Source: CALLCD01 sp039817885 (GTDB lineage: Bacteria > Pseudomonadota > Alphaproteobacteria > Caulobacterales > Hyphomonadaceae). Taken from it: DNA of 64,000 nt. The notes beneath the pieces are model-generated. The model searched no databases. It was not told the DNA's origin and saw nothing but the letters and a program-made list of their open reading frames with translations. The stretch covers positions 12,897 through 76,896 of the forward strand of contig JBCBUY010000005.1 in NCBI GenBank assembly GCA_039817885.1. Direction: 5' to 3'. This document shows positions 24,712 through 34,350 of the stretch, piece after piece. Position 1 is the stretch's first letter. Each line of letters opens with the position of its first letter. The translations under genes were made by a program, and so were the position numbers.

Positions 24712-26637
24712 TCAGCCGGCGTTTGCCGCGGCCAGCCGTTCAATCTCAGACACGTCACCGCGGCCTAAGGCTTCAATCGCACATGCCGCAATGTCGCGGG
24801 CCGTTAGTCCGGCTGAGACATACATCGCCGCCGGGCTGTCCTGATCCTGAAACTGATCCGGCAATGTCATCGTGCGAATCTTAATCCCGGTATCAAGCGC
24901 GCCGCTTCCGGCCAGATGCTGAAGAACGAAGGCCCCGAAGCCTCCAATAGCACCCTCTTCGATAGTGATCAGCACCTCATGCTCTTTGGCAAGTCGTTCG
25001 ACGAGGTCGGCATCGAGAGGTTTTGCAAACCGGGCGTCCGCAACCGTCACAGAAAGGCCCTGTGCGGCCAGCATATCGGCAGCTGCCGTCGCTTCAGCAA
25101 GCCGTGTTCCATACGATAAAAGCGCAATCGTGCTGCCTTCCTGAAGGACGCGGCCCTTGCCGATCTCAAGGGGAACACCAAACTCAGGCATATCCACCCC
25201 AACGCCCTCACCGCGAGGATAACGGAAAGCCGATGGTCGATCGTCGATTTGCACCGCCGTCGCGACCATATGCACAAGTTCGGCTTCATCGGCCGCCGCC
25301 ATGGATATAACCCCCGGCAACGCCCCGAGATATCCGATATCAAAGCTCCCAGCATGGGTGGGTCCATCCGCGCCAACAAGCCCTGCTCGATCGATTGCAA
25401 ACCGCACCGGAAGCCGCTGGATCGCCACATCATGGACGACTTGATCATACCCCCTTTGCAGGAAGGTCGAGTAAATCGCACAAAACGGTTTCATGCCATC
25501 CGCGGCAAGGCCGGCGGAGAATGTCACCGCATGTTGCTCCGCAATCCCCACATCGAACGTTCGGTCCGGGAACGCTTCCCCGAAAATGTTCACGCCCGTG
25601 CCAGACGGCATGGCTGCTGTGATCGCGCAGATTTTGTCATCCCTTTCGGCCTCTTTCACGAGGCTCGCACCGAACACTTTGGTATAGGTCGGCGCATTCG
25701 GGGCGCTTTTCTTCTGTTTGCCCGTCACAACATCGAACTTGGCGACACCATGATACTTATCGGCGGAGTTTTCAGCCGGCTCATATCCGTGGCCCTTTTG
25801 CGTAACGGCATGAATGAGAATGGGCCCGCTCGTCATGGCCTTGCAATTCTCAAGGATTGGCACGAGCACGTCCATATCATGGCCATCAATTGGACCAACA
25901 TAATAGAAGCCAAGCTCCTCGAAGAGCGTGCCCCCCATGGCAAATCCACGCAAATATTCTTCGGCCCGTTTCGCCGGTATTTTCAGGCCGATCGGTTCGA
26001 CCATTTTCTTGGCGAATTTCCGCAGGCCCCTATAGGACCGCGATGAAACGAGTTGCGACAGATAATGGCTCATCGCCCCGACCGGCGGCGCGATCGACAT
26101 ATCATTATCGTTCAGAATAACGATCATTCGGGAACTGTCGGATCCCGCATTGTTCATCGCTTCATAAGCCATTCCGGCCGACATCGAACCGTCGCCGATA
26201 ACGCAAATCACATTATTGTCCTGGCCCTGGAGATCTCGGGATTTTGCAAACCCGAGCCCGGCGGAAATCGACGTCGAAGCATGCGCCGCGCCAAACGGAT
26301 CATACTCGCTTTCAGCACGTTTGGTGAACCCCGACAGCCCCCCACCTTGCCGCAAGGTCCGAATGCGATCTCGTCGCCCCGTCAGAATTTTGTGGGGATA
26401 GCACTGATGCCCCACATCGAAAATCAGCTTATCGAGGGGCGTATCGAAAACAGCATGAATAGCAACCGTCAGCTCAACAACGCCCAGCGCTGATCCCAAA
26501 TGTCCGCCCGTAACCGATACAGCATCGATAACTTCGGCACGGACTTCATCCGCAATGGTGGTCAGCTCTGATTTATCCAGTCCTTTCAGGTCATCGGGGG
26601 TCCGGATCTTGTCCAAATTGGGCGTCTCTAGAGCCAT
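24712..26637 (-). CDS. dxs: 1-deoxy-D-xylulose-5-phosphate synthase
   Basis: This 641-aa thiamine-diphosphate enzyme catalyses the first step of the MEP isoprenoid pathway, from pyruvate and glyceraldehyde 3-phosphate. It has GHLGSALGVVELTVA at the N-terminus, the GDGSMSAGMAYEAMNN cofactor motif, and the transketolase-like central domain with DVGIAEQHAVTFSAG. The length is typical. It follows xseB and ispA on the same strand, the conserved alphaproteobacterial arrangement that pairs isoprenoid precursor and chain-extension genes. Confidence 0.97.
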   Translation of the reverse strand: MALETPNLDKIRTPDDLKGLDKSELTTIADEVRAEVIDAVSVTGGHLGSALGVVELTVAIHAVFDTPLDKLIFDVGHQCYPHKILTGRRDRIRTLRQGGGLSGFTKRAESEYDPFGAAHASTSISAGLGFAKSRDLQGQDNNVICVIGDGSMSAGMAYEAMNNAGSDSSRMIVILNDNDMSIAPPVGAMSHYLSQLVSSRSYRGLRKFAKKMVEPIGLKIPAKRAEEYLRGFAMGGTLFEELGFYYVGPIDGHDMDVLVPILENCKAMTSGPILIHAVTQKGHGYEPAENSADKYHGVAKFDVVTGKQKKSAPNAPTYTKVFGASLVKEAERDDKICAITAAMPSGTGVNIFGEAFPDRTFDVGIAEQHAVTFSAGLAADGMKPFCAIYSTFLQRGYDQVVHDVAIQRLPVRFAIDRAGLVGADGPTHAGSFDIGYLGALPGVISMAAADEAELVHMVATAVQIDDRPSAFRYPRGEGVGVDMPEFGVPLEIGKGRVLQEGSTIALLSYGTRLAEATAAADMLAAQGLSVTVADARFAKPLDADLVERLAKEHEVLITIEEGAIGGFGAFVLQHLAGSGALDTGIKIRTMTLPDQFQDQDSPAAMYVSAGLTARDIAACAIEALGRGDVSEIERLAAANAG

Positions 26638-26679
26638 ATTTGCGCGCCTCCAGGCACTGCTTTTTCTATACTTGGTGTC

Positions 26680-27564
26680 TCAGTGCCCCCTCTTTAGGAC
26701 ATAATCCACCGATTGGAGCAAGATGTTGGCGCGATTACGAAAAATTACCAGATGCTCTTTCGCTTGAGCGGCGAGAAGCCGCACGCGTTGCCGGGCCCCC
26801 TCGACCCCAAGCAGGGTCACAAAGTTGGCTTTACCCGCTGCCTCATCCTTCCCGGTCGCCTTCCCGACCGTCTCCAGATCTCCGGTGACGTCCAGCAAAT
26901 CATCGGCAATCTGATAAGCCAGCCCAAGATCATTGGCGAACCCAGCCAGAGCATGGAACTCCGCTTCCGACGCACCACCAATAATCCCCCCTGCTTCAAC
27001 GGCATAGGAAATAAGCGCACCCGTCTTCATACGCTGCATTCGAGTAATCGTGTTCAGGTCCCGCGTGTGATCGGTCCCCAGCATATCAATCATCTGGCCG
27101 CCGACCATGCCCCGCGCGCCGGCAGCTTCGGCCAATCGGTCGATGAGCTTCAGCCGCATCGCCGCGTCGCGATGCGTATCTTCATCGGCAAGAATTTTGA
27201 AGGCGAGCGTAAGCAGAGCGTCCCCAGCAAGCACGGCCGTCGCTTCATTATAGGCTTTGTGGACGGTGGGCTGTCCTCGCCGAAAATCATCATCGTCCAT
27301 GCAAGGCAAATCATCATGGACAAGGGAATATGTGTGGACACATTCCAACGCCGCCGCGGTTCTCAGCAGCCACGTCTCATTCGCGTCGAACATGTTACCG
27401 CATTCCAGCACGAAGAACGGCCGCATACGCTTGCCATTTGCAAGGCCGGCGTGGCGCATGGCCCGCATCAGATCCGCTTCCGGACCACTCGCCGGCGGGA
27501 TTAGCTGATCAAGAGCCACCGTCACCTTGTCAGCAATCTCCTTGAGCCGGGTCTCAAATTCCAT
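26680..27564 (-). CDS. ispA: Polyprenyl (farnesyl) diphosphate synthase
   Basis: This 294-aa prenyltransferase condenses isopentenyl diphosphate with an allylic diphosphate. The first aspartate-rich motif is DDLPCMDDDDFRRG (with the two-residue insertion of bacterial farnesyl synthases) and the second is YQIADDLLD. The product length cannot be fixed by eye; farnesyl or geranylgeranyl are both possible. It lies between xseB and dxs, with short gaps of about 24 and 42 bases. Confidence 0.94.
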   Translation of the reverse strand: MEFETRLKEIADKVTVALDQLIPPASGPEADLMRAMRHAGLANGKRMRPFFVLECGNMFDANETWLLRTAAALECVHTYSLVHDDLPCMDDDDFRRGQPTVHKAYNEATAVLAGDALLTLAFKILADEDTHRDAAMRLKLIDRLAEAAGARGMVGGQMIDMLGTDHTRDLNTITRMQRMKTGALISYAVEAGGIIGGASEAEFHALAGFANDLGLAYQIADDLLDVTGDLETVGKATGKDEAAGKANFVTLLGVEGARQRVRLLAAQAKEHLVIFRNRANILLQSVDYVLKRGH

Positions 27565-27588
27565 GACGCGCCAGCCCCCGGGCCCGAA

Positions 27589-27837
27589 TTAGTCGAACGC
27601 TGCAGGTTCGGTCGTGACCTTACCGCCTGCTCCCTGGACGATCTGTTCGACTTTCAGCTCAGCAGATTTGAGCTTGGCCTCACAATGGGTCTTCAGGGCT
27701 GCCCCTCGCTCGTAAATCGCGATGGATTGTTCGAGTTCAACATCGCCGCTTTCGAGTTTGCCGACGATCCCCTCGAGCTCTTTCAACGCATCTTCGAAGC
27801 TGAGGTCCTCCACCGGTTTGGCCTTACCAGCTGCCAT
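27589..27837 (-). CDS. xseB: Exodeoxyribonuclease VII small subunit
   Basis: This 82-aa protein is of normal length with the family pattern LSFEDALKELEGIVGKLESGDVELE split over residues 13-37, then a helix with GAALKTHCEAKL. It partners XseA (not in the window) to degrade single-stranded DNA. It is the first gene of xseB-ispA-dxs. Confidence 0.95.
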   Translation of the reverse strand: MAAGKAKPVEDLSFEDALKELEGIVGKLESGDVELEQSIAIYERGAALKTHCEAKLKSAELKVEQIVQGAGGKVTTEPAAFD

Positions 27838-27922
27838 GGGTTTTCTCCTTATTGGCCTGGACCATAGTTAACAGACCCCGCGCAAACAATGGTCGATGTC
27901 GATTTTGCACAAATCTGGTGTG

Positions 27923-28504
27923 CTATTTGCGATACTCAAATCGCCGCCACGCCCAATACTGATCCCCGCCATTATAGGAACACGTCCAGCCGAGCTTTCG
28001 AAGCTCTTTGCGAATCATCCGGTTGAACCAGCCATGAGCGGCGAGAAAAACCTTTCCATCCGCAGCCGCCTCGTGGAGTTCTTCGGCGGCCCGACGCGCG
28101 CGCATCCGCGACTCCTTTACCGACTCGCCGTCGAGCGAATGTCCAAACAGCCAGGCAATGCGTGCGAGGACGTTCCAGGTCTTGGGAAGATACTTCGCCC
28201 GCTTGAACCGAGGCGGTGGCAGCGGAGCCTCATTGAAAAGCGCGTCGGCCCGAGCATCTTGACCCGGCGCAGCAAGAGCCATCGTCTCATGGGCCCGCTT
28301 GCGGCCAGATGTCAGATAGGTGTCTGCGTCAGCCACCGCAGTCTGAAGTTTCGCCGGCGCAGCCTGACCAGCGGCCAGTCCACCCTCCTCATAGGCAGCC
28401 CACCAATCGACATAGGATTTCCAGTCGAGCTTTGGTCCCTTTGTCCGATCCAAGGCCGGCCGACCATGACGCGCGATAATGATGGGCCCGCGGATCGTGT
28501 CCAT
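27923..28504 (-). CDS. Histidine phosphatase family protein
   Basis: This 193-aa protein (from ATG 28504; a GTG at 28546 would add 14 residues) has the phosphoglycerate-mutase-type catalytic motif IIARHGRP close to the N-terminus. A second histidine, in FLAAHGWFNR, lies near residue 160. These are the two catalytic histidines of branch 2-like histidine phosphatases. Between them is a lysine/arginine-rich segment. The substrate is unknown. It lies just upstream of xseB on the same strand with an 85-base gap. Confidence 0.8.
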   Translation of the reverse strand: MDTIRGPIIIARHGRPALDRTKGPKLDWKSYVDWWAAYEEGGLAAGQAAPAKLQTAVADADTYLTSGRKRAHETMALAAPGQDARADALFNEAPLPPPRFKRAKYLPKTWNVLARIAWLFGHSLDGESVKESRMRARRAAEELHEAAADGKVFLAAHGWFNRMIRKELRKLGWTCSYNGGDQYWAWRRFEYRK

Positions 28505-28635
28505 AGTTGCGCCGCCGGTACTATCGCTCAACGTCCTCGCCTTCACTCAATTCCGGGAACCGACTCCCCTCCACCCCTTCGCCTAAACCCGTTGATGGAA
28601 GGCGGCAAGAACATCATTGAGAATCTTTGCAACCC

Positions 28636-29577
28636 TCAAAGCGAGCGCCAAACGCGTGGCTTTGAACACTCCAGACGCGGATTGGTTGCGCATCGCTTGG
28701 TTGTCCAAAGCACCGTTTCGGCCCTACCAATCAGATTATCGAAAGGCACAAACCCAATCGACACATGACTGTCGACCCAGTTTTCTGCCGGATCACAATC
28801 CACGCTCGAGAACACGCCATTCACCGGCGGACAATGGCCGGTTGAGTTGCGGATGTTGCGCGTATCCGCTTTCGCACGCCGCGCCAGGGCCTCCCGATTA
28901 CTGGTCGACAGAAACTCGGTATAGCGGGAATCTAGGGAATAATTTCGGTTGTCCCCCACGAAGAAGAAATGTCCCTCTGGCACGAGAAAGGTCTCTCCAG
29001 CGCCATTGATCACATTGCCGTTCCACTCATGGCTTAGAAATTCGGCCTCCCCGACCGTATTCAGATACTCCCTTGTATAGCGCTCACTCGGCTCTCTCTT
29101 GGGGCGATACCGAAAATCTCGCAGAAACTCGCCGCGGATATTTTCGCCATTCACATAGATATCGGGCCCGCGCACTTCGACCCGGTCACCCGGCATTCCA
29201 ATCAGCCGTTTGATCATGACACGGTTCGTGTGTGGGTGCATGAACACCGCCACATCCCCGGCGTCCGGCATATTGGCGAAGATCCGACCTTTTCCGAGGG
29301 GCAACAGACGCCCAACGCCCCAGGGCACCGAGTGACGCGAATAGCCATAGGCAAACTTGTTCACAACAACTCTGTCGCCCACCTGCAAGGACGGCACCAT
29401 GCTCTCCGACGGGATCACGCGCTGCTCGAACAACACCAAGGTGAACACAAAAAGCGCCGGAACAAAGACCACGAGCAGCCGTGCCCACTCCATGGCTTCC
29501 GCCTTCACCTTGTCCATAAGGGTCGCTTCAGACGTACCCGTCTCACTGCTATGGGAACCGGGGGTCGTTTCCGTCAT
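28636..29577 (-). CDS. lepB: Signal peptidase I
   Basis: This 313-aa membrane-anchored serine protease removes signal peptides from exported proteins. One transmembrane helix (about residues 32-50) precedes the catalytic Ser59 in PSESMVPSL and the catalytic Lys123 in RVMIKRLIGMPGD. Box E is GDNRNYSLDSR. A Cys pair (GHCPPVNGVFSSVDC) lies in the C-terminal insert. It may process the many exported proteins here, including the curlins. An extra S26-type peptidase, SodX, is at 4.7 kb but is soluble and dedicated. Confidence 0.95.
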   Translation of the reverse strand: MTETTPGSHSSETGTSEATLMDKVKAEAMEWARLLVVFVPALFVFTLVLFEQRVIPSESMVPSLQVGDRVVVNKFAYGYSRHSVPWGVGRLLPLGKGRIFANMPDAGDVAVFMHPHTNRVMIKRLIGMPGDRVEVRGPDIYVNGENIRGEFLRDFRYRPKREPSERYTREYLNTVGEAEFLSHEWNGNVINGAGETFLVPEGHFFFVGDNRNYSLDSRYTEFLSTSNREALARRAKADTRNIRNSTGHCPPVNGVFSSVDCDPAENWVDSHVSIGFVPFDNLIGRAETVLWTTKRCATNPRLECSKPRVWRSL

Positions 29578-29729
29578 ACGCCATTACCCTTTTAGACAGC
29601 CTCTGCATTGCAAGACCACCCTGCCTTAGCCTCTCACGGACGGAACCGACAAGCCCGCATGCGCAACCTCATGGGCATATATGATGATTTCAGGGCAGCC
29701 CTGCCACCTCCGACAGCAGCCAAGCCCCA

Positions 29730-30794
29730 TCAAGACGCCAATTTGTACAAATCAACGCCATCCTCACCGAGTTCCCGCACCGCTTCGCCGCGGCGAATAA
29801 GACAATTCAGATGCGCCAAAGCCTCACCCGTGGCCAACCCGATCATATCGTCTTCAATTTTGCGGGCAAAAATCGCGGGAAAAACATCAACCACGCGGCG
29901 CGGAGCCTCCTTCAAACGCTTTTTCAGACGTTCAAGCGCCTTCTCATGGCCATCAATCAGTGCCTGCAATCTATCATGGGCCCCTTTGAATGGTTCATTA
30001 TGGCCAGGCAGAACCAAAACATCCGCCGGCACGCTGGCCTTCAGATGTGCGCAGCTCTTTAGCCAATCGGTCAGAGGGTCCGCATCTGGCTCAGTGGGAT
30101 GGACCGATACATTCGACGAGATCCGCGGCAGGAGCTGATCACCTGCGATCAACACGTTGAGATCAGACGAATACAGACAGGAATGTTCCGGCGAATGGCC
30201 GTTGCCATGCAGAACCGTCCAAACACCGCCGCCCAATTCTATCTCGTCCCCGCCTGTCAGCCGGGTAAAACTGTCGGGCAGTCGGCTAACCCCGCGACCG
30301 AAGCCGCCAAACCGCCCGCGATAGGCATCGATATGATGTGGCTGCCACCCGGCGCGCTCGAAAAATTGAATGGCGGCCTCCGGAGCCTCACGCCCCGTAT
30401 CGGCGCACAACATACGACACGTCACATATTCCAATCGGCTGATCCACAGCTCCGCTCCTGTCTTGCGGTGCAGCCACCCAGCCAGGCCAATATGATCAGG
30501 GTGCATATGCGTGCCGATCACCCGTTTGATCCGTCCACCCGCCACGGTTTTGTCAATTATACTCCGCCAAGCCGATTTCGTTTCATCAAGCGGCATACCG
30601 GTATCGACGATCGTCCAGCCATCGCCATCATCAATGAGAAATACATTGACCCATTTGAGGGCAAACGGAACTTCCATACAGGCCCAGTACACGCCCGGCA
30701 CCACTTCCATGGTCTCCCCAACGCCGGGCCTGTCGGTTCCAAACGGATATGTCGGGCGCGCGCGGCCCGCGGTTTTGCCTTGCAGTCCATCCAT
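29730..30794 (-). CDS. Metallo-beta-lactamase-fold hydrolase
   Basis: This 354-aa protein starts at ATG 30794 (a TTG at 30830 is the alternative). It has the metal-binding motif THMHPDHIG near residue 95, further histidines in GNGHSPEHS, and a C-terminal PGHNEPF followed by a long helical region. This larger type with a C-terminal winged or helical domain resembles LACTB2- or DUF-type hydrolases acting on thioesters, lactones or RNA. No specific substrate is visible. Its start region is divergent from the GNAT gene, with 70 bases between. Confidence 0.85.
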   Translation of the reverse strand: MDGLQGKTAGRARPTYPFGTDRPGVGETMEVVPGVYWACMEVPFALKWVNVFLIDDGDGWTIVDTGMPLDETKSAWRSIIDKTVAGGRIKRVIGTHMHPDHIGLAGWLHRKTGAELWISRLEYVTCRMLCADTGREAPEAAIQFFERAGWQPHHIDAYRGRFGGFGRGVSRLPDSFTRLTGGDEIELGGGVWTVLHGNGHSPEHSCLYSSDLNVLIAGDQLLPRISSNVSVHPTEPDADPLTDWLKSCAHLKASVPADVLVLPGHNEPFKGAHDRLQALIDGHEKALERLKKRLKEAPRRVVDVFPAIFARKIEDDMIGLATGEALAHLNCLIRRGEAVRELGEDGVDLYKLAS

Positions 30795-30863
30795 AACGGC
30801 GGATATGCCACGGCTACACGTATCGGCCAATCGGTGACCTTGGGACAGCCAGGAAGAGATCCA

Positions 30864-31424
30864 ATGTCAAACATACGCGCACTTCGAGGCCGGGCACACG
30901 GTGAGATCCCAACGCTCACAACAGATCGCTTGCAGCTTCGACCGCACACAATGGACGACCTTGACGTGCTGATAAAGCTCTGGGCCGACGAGACCTTCGT
31001 GCGATTTATCGGCCGTCGCCCCCGTACCGAACCTGAAGTTTGGAAAACCGTGCAGAGCATGATCGGAAGCTGGGCACTGCTCGGATACGGCTATTGGGTG
31101 ATCGAAACCCGTCCGGCAGGTGAATTTGTCGGCGAGATTGGTTTTCTCGAAGGGTTGAGACCGGTGTCTCCCGCCCACACCGGCACGCCGGAAGCAGGTT
31201 GGGGACTATCACCCGACCACTGGGGCAAGGGCTACGCAACAGAAGCCTTGGAGGCTGCGCTGCGCTGGTCGGATGAGATTTTTCCAGACAAACGCTCCGT
31301 CTGCATGATTGAAGAGGACCATCACGCCTCGATCAGGGTCGCAGAAAAATGCGGCTACACATTTGCATACAGCACATCGCTCGATGGCGGCCCGATCCAT
31401 ATTTTCGAGCGGATCGGCACGTAA
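30864..31424 (+). CDS. GNAT family N-acetyltransferase (RimJ/RimL-like)
   Basis: This 186-aa protein starts at ATG 30864, supported by AGGAAGAG. The acetyl-CoA binding region includes EAGWGLSPDHWGKGYATEAL, the R/Q-x-x-G-x-G/A type motif, and near the end SIRVAEKCGY. The N-terminus TDRLQLRPHTMDD is typical of the RimJ/RimL ribosomal-protein or antibiotic acetyltransferase group. The substrate is unknown. Confidence 0.88.
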   Translation: MSNIRALRGRAHGEIPTLTTDRLQLRPHTMDDLDVLIKLWADETFVRFIGRRPRTEPEVWKTVQSMIGSWALLGYGYWVIETRPAGEFVGEIGFLEGLRPVSPAHTGTPEAGWGLSPDHWGKGYATEALEAALRWSDEIFPDKRSVCMIEEDHHASIRVAEKCGYTFAYSTSLDGGPIHIFERIGT

Positions 31425-31437
31425 GAGGCATGGCCGT

Positions 31438-32385
31438 CTACTGGCTCGCTTCGTCAGCTTTCTGCTTGAGCTTTTCAAACATCTCCGAAATTTCCTCTTC
31501 GGAGAGATCCTCGTTTGCGCCGGTTGCGTCCTTATCCCCTTCTGAGGCCGGCGTCGCCGATGTGTCAGATACTTCAGTCTCCGCCGTATCTGAATCCACC
31601 AGCTCAGCCTCAGCATCATCCGCAGCAGGCACCTCCTCTACCTCGGGCGCATCGGCCACTCTGTCTTCAGCATGCTCCGCCAGATCCCCCGGCTCGACCG
31701 ACAGCCGACAGAGCACGGTTTCAGATCCGACCAGTGTTTGACCTTCGCGAACCAGGAGACGTGCACCCGGCTTCAGATAAATATCGCACCACCCGCCAAG
31801 ACGGCGCTTGCCGACAACACGTCCGGCCCGGACGGCGTCGCCGCTTTCGCTCGTCACTTCAAGCCGAGGCCCAAACCCGCCGGTCGAGAGGATCATCCCG
31901 ACCATGTCGCTCCGGCTGCTAAAACTGAGATGGGCCACAGCCAGACCGGACAAATCCGGTGCCGTTGCCAAAACAATGGATGGATTGGGCTCTTCCTGGA
32001 TGACAGACTGAATCTCTCCGGTAATCGGCGCATGAAACGTATTGGGGCTCATCGGTGAGGATGACACCCGAACCCTCAAATGTTCGCCCGAGGGCATCCT
32101 TAACTCTGCCGGCGGCACGGCCAGAAGCACCGATTGAACCACACCATCACAAGGCGCAATCACCAGATTCGAGGCATCTGGCACGGTCCGATCCTGTTTC
32201 CTGGTCGCAAAAAGAACGATGACCGCTGCAATTGCCCCTATCCAAAAGAGCGGACTCCAAATGGCTCCGAGAAGTAACCCGACAAGCCAAGCCGCAAGCG
32301 CGGCCACAATGCCCTCAAGATCAAACCCAATACGCGCCCAGGGCCGGCTTCCGCGGGCACTGAACTGGCTCTTTTCGTCGCTCAT
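31438..32385 (-). CDS. Phosphatidylserine decarboxylase-like protein lacking the pyruvoyl serine
   Basis: This 315-aa protein starts at ATG 32385, after GGAGAG. Two hydrophobic segments (about residues 25-60) precede a PSD-type domain with VIAPCDGVVQSV and SPMSPNTFHAPITGEI. In active enzymes an F-G-S-R/T motif near the end self-cleaves to form a pyruvoyl group at the serine. Here the aligned segment is RLGGWCDIY (residues 195-203), with Gly198 in place of Ser. After residue 230 comes an acidic Ala/Glu/Asp/Thr-rich tail of about 85 residues. Normal decarboxylase activity is therefore doubtful, and pssA is not adjacent. Confidence 0.8.
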   Translation of the reverse strand: MSDEKSQFSARGSRPWARIGFDLEGIVAALAAWLVGLLLGAIWSPLFWIGAIAAVIVLFATRKQDRTVPDASNLVIAPCDGVVQSVLLAVPPAELRMPSGEHLRVRVSSSPMSPNTFHAPITGEIQSVIQEEPNPSIVLATAPDLSGLAVAHLSFSSRSDMVGMILSTGGFGPRLEVTSESGDAVRAGRVVGKRRLGGWCDIYLKPGARLLVREGQTLVGSETVLCRLSVEPGDLAEHAEDRVADAPEVEEVPAADDAEAELVDSDTAETEVSDTSATPASEGDKDATGANEDLSEEEISEMFEKLKQKADEASQ

Positions 32386-32402
32386 CTGGCCTATCTCTCC
32401 GA

Positions 32403-34238
32403 CTAACCGACATCCTCGGTTTCTTTGGCATCCTTCGACTGCCTGTTCCACATCTCCGCATAGGCACCCGCGCGGGCGAGCAATGCATGGTGAGTGCCAC
32501 GCTCGACGATCCTGCCTTGCTGCAGCACGATAATCTCATCAGCATTCTGCACGGTTGAGAGCCTGTGCGCCACCATAAGCGTTGTACGCCCTTTCGAAGC
32601 TTCTTCCAGAGCGCCTTGCACCGCAGCTTCGGTCTCGCTGTCGAGCGCCGATGTGGCCTCATCCAACACAAGAATGGCGGGATCGGTCAGGATCACACGG
32701 GCGATGCCAACCCTCTGCTTCTCACCGCCGGACAATTTCATCCCACGCTCCCCAACCCGGGTGTCCCAACCATCCGGCAAGGCTTCGATGAAATCCAGCA
32801 ACTGCGCCCGTCTGGCCGCGTTCTGAATCTCGGCAAGAGATGCCTCCGGCTGCGCATAAGCGATGTTCGCACGGATCGTATCATTGAAGAGAACAACGTC
32901 CTGCGGCACGAGCCCAAGCGCGCGGCGAAGACTCATCTGATTGAGCGACCGCACATCTTTGCCATCGACCACCACACGGCCCTTATCCACATCATAGAAC
33001 CGGAACAGCAATTTCAAAAGCGTCGACTTACCTGCTCCCGAGGTCCCGACAAACGCGACTGATTTGCCTGCCGGCACGTCGAAGCTGACATCCTGAATGC
33101 CCGCAGTCCTGCCATCATGGGCAAAACCAACGCCTTCAAAGCTGACATGCCCTTGCGGTCTTTTGAGCTCAATCGCATCTGCCCGATCCTGGACATCGCT
33201 CTCCATGGCAAGCAGGCCAAACAGCTTTTCCAGATCCACCGCGCCCTGCTTGATTTCTCGCCAAGCCCAACCAAGCAAGCCCAGAGGCCGGTAGAGGTTC
33301 ATCATCAGCATCATCACAGCGGCAACAGCACCGACGTCAAGATTGCCCTCCACCACTTGCCAAGCAGTGAAACCCATCATCGCTAACAAACCACCATTGG
33401 TGATAAACTCTTGGCCGGCATTCAGAAGATTCAGCGACCGCGCCGTCACAACATAATGGCGGTTGTACACCTTCACCGCTTCATCATAGCGGTCGGTCTC
33501 GCGATCCTCAGCCGCAAACGCTTTCACCGTTTCAAAGTTCGTCATCGAGTCGACGGCACGGGCGCGCCACTCTGTGTCGGCCTCGTTCAATCGCCGGCGC
33601 TGGCGCACCCGCCACTCCGTCATCACAAAGGTGAACACCGCATAGGTGGCAACGGTGAGCACGGCGATCACGGCAAGAGCCACGTCATAGGTCACCGCCA
33701 GCACACCCGCCACAAGGCAAAGCTCTACCAAGGTCGGTCCGATATTGAACGACATGAACCGCAAGATGTAGTCGAGCGCCACCGTGCCCCGCTCAATAAT
33801 CCGGTTTAGAGCACCGGTCCGCCGGGTCTGATGGAACCCGAGCGACAAATGCTGGGCATGGCGAAACGCATCGACCGCCATGATCCGTTGAGCATCCTGA
33901 CTCACCGGCGAAAACAGCCACTCCCCCGCTTGCCGAAACGCGATCGCCAAGAACCGCCCGCCGGTAAACACCCCCAGAAAGATCAGCGCTGCCATCAACG
34001 CTTCGCCGCCATCGACACCATCTGTGAGCGCATTGATCGCCTGCTCCAGATAAAGGGGAGCCGCCACCGAGACGCCCCGTGAAACGAGCGTGAGCGCAAC
34101 AGCCAGCAACATCACCGGCCGCCATTTCGCCAAATTTGGGCTCACCAAAATACCGATCACACGAGCCAATGCCGCGCCAAGACCGCCATCAGCCGTCTCG
34201 ATTGCATCGATATTTTTTTGAGTTTTTGAATCCGCCAT
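32403..34238 (-). CDS. Atm1-type ABC exporter (permease fused to ATPase)
   Basis: This 611-aa half-transporter has an N-terminal six-helix membrane domain (about 40-340) and a C-terminal ATPase with Walker A GTSGAGKST, signature LSGGEKQRVGIAR and Walker B ILVLDEATSALD. Sequence segments such as RGTVALDYILRFMSFNIGPT and FNDTIRANIAY match the bacterial Atm1/heavy-metal ABCB7 group, which exports glutathione-linked metal or sulfur species. ATG 34238 is used. Together with the PSD-like gene it probably forms a two-gene transcript. Confidence 0.9.
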   Translation of the reverse strand: MADSKTQKNIDAIETADGGLGAALARVIGILVSPNLAKWRPVMLLAVALTLVSRGVSVAAPLYLEQAINALTDGVDGGEALMAALIFLGVFTGGRFLAIAFRQAGEWLFSPVSQDAQRIMAVDAFRHAQHLSLGFHQTRRTGALNRIIERGTVALDYILRFMSFNIGPTLVELCLVAGVLAVTYDVALAVIAVLTVATYAVFTFVMTEWRVRQRRRLNEADTEWRARAVDSMTNFETVKAFAAEDRETDRYDEAVKVYNRHYVVTARSLNLLNAGQEFITNGGLLAMMGFTAWQVVEGNLDVGAVAAVMMLMMNLYRPLGLLGWAWREIKQGAVDLEKLFGLLAMESDVQDRADAIELKRPQGHVSFEGVGFAHDGRTAGIQDVSFDVPAGKSVAFVGTSGAGKSTLLKLLFRFYDVDKGRVVVDGKDVRSLNQMSLRRALGLVPQDVVLFNDTIRANIAYAQPEASLAEIQNAARRAQLLDFIEALPDGWDTRVGERGMKLSGGEKQRVGIARVILTDPAILVLDEATSALDSETEAAVQGALEEASKGRTTLMVAHRLSTVQNADEIIVLQQGRIVERGTHHALLARAGAYAEMWNRQSKDAKETEDVG

Positions 34239-34350
34239 GGGCGACAAATAGGCTGGCCAGTGGCGCTCTGCCAGCCAAAACGAGAAATTTGAGTGGTCCT
34301 TATCGCCAAGCTGGTCTTATGGTGAGCGCTTATGTGTAAGGATTCGCCCC

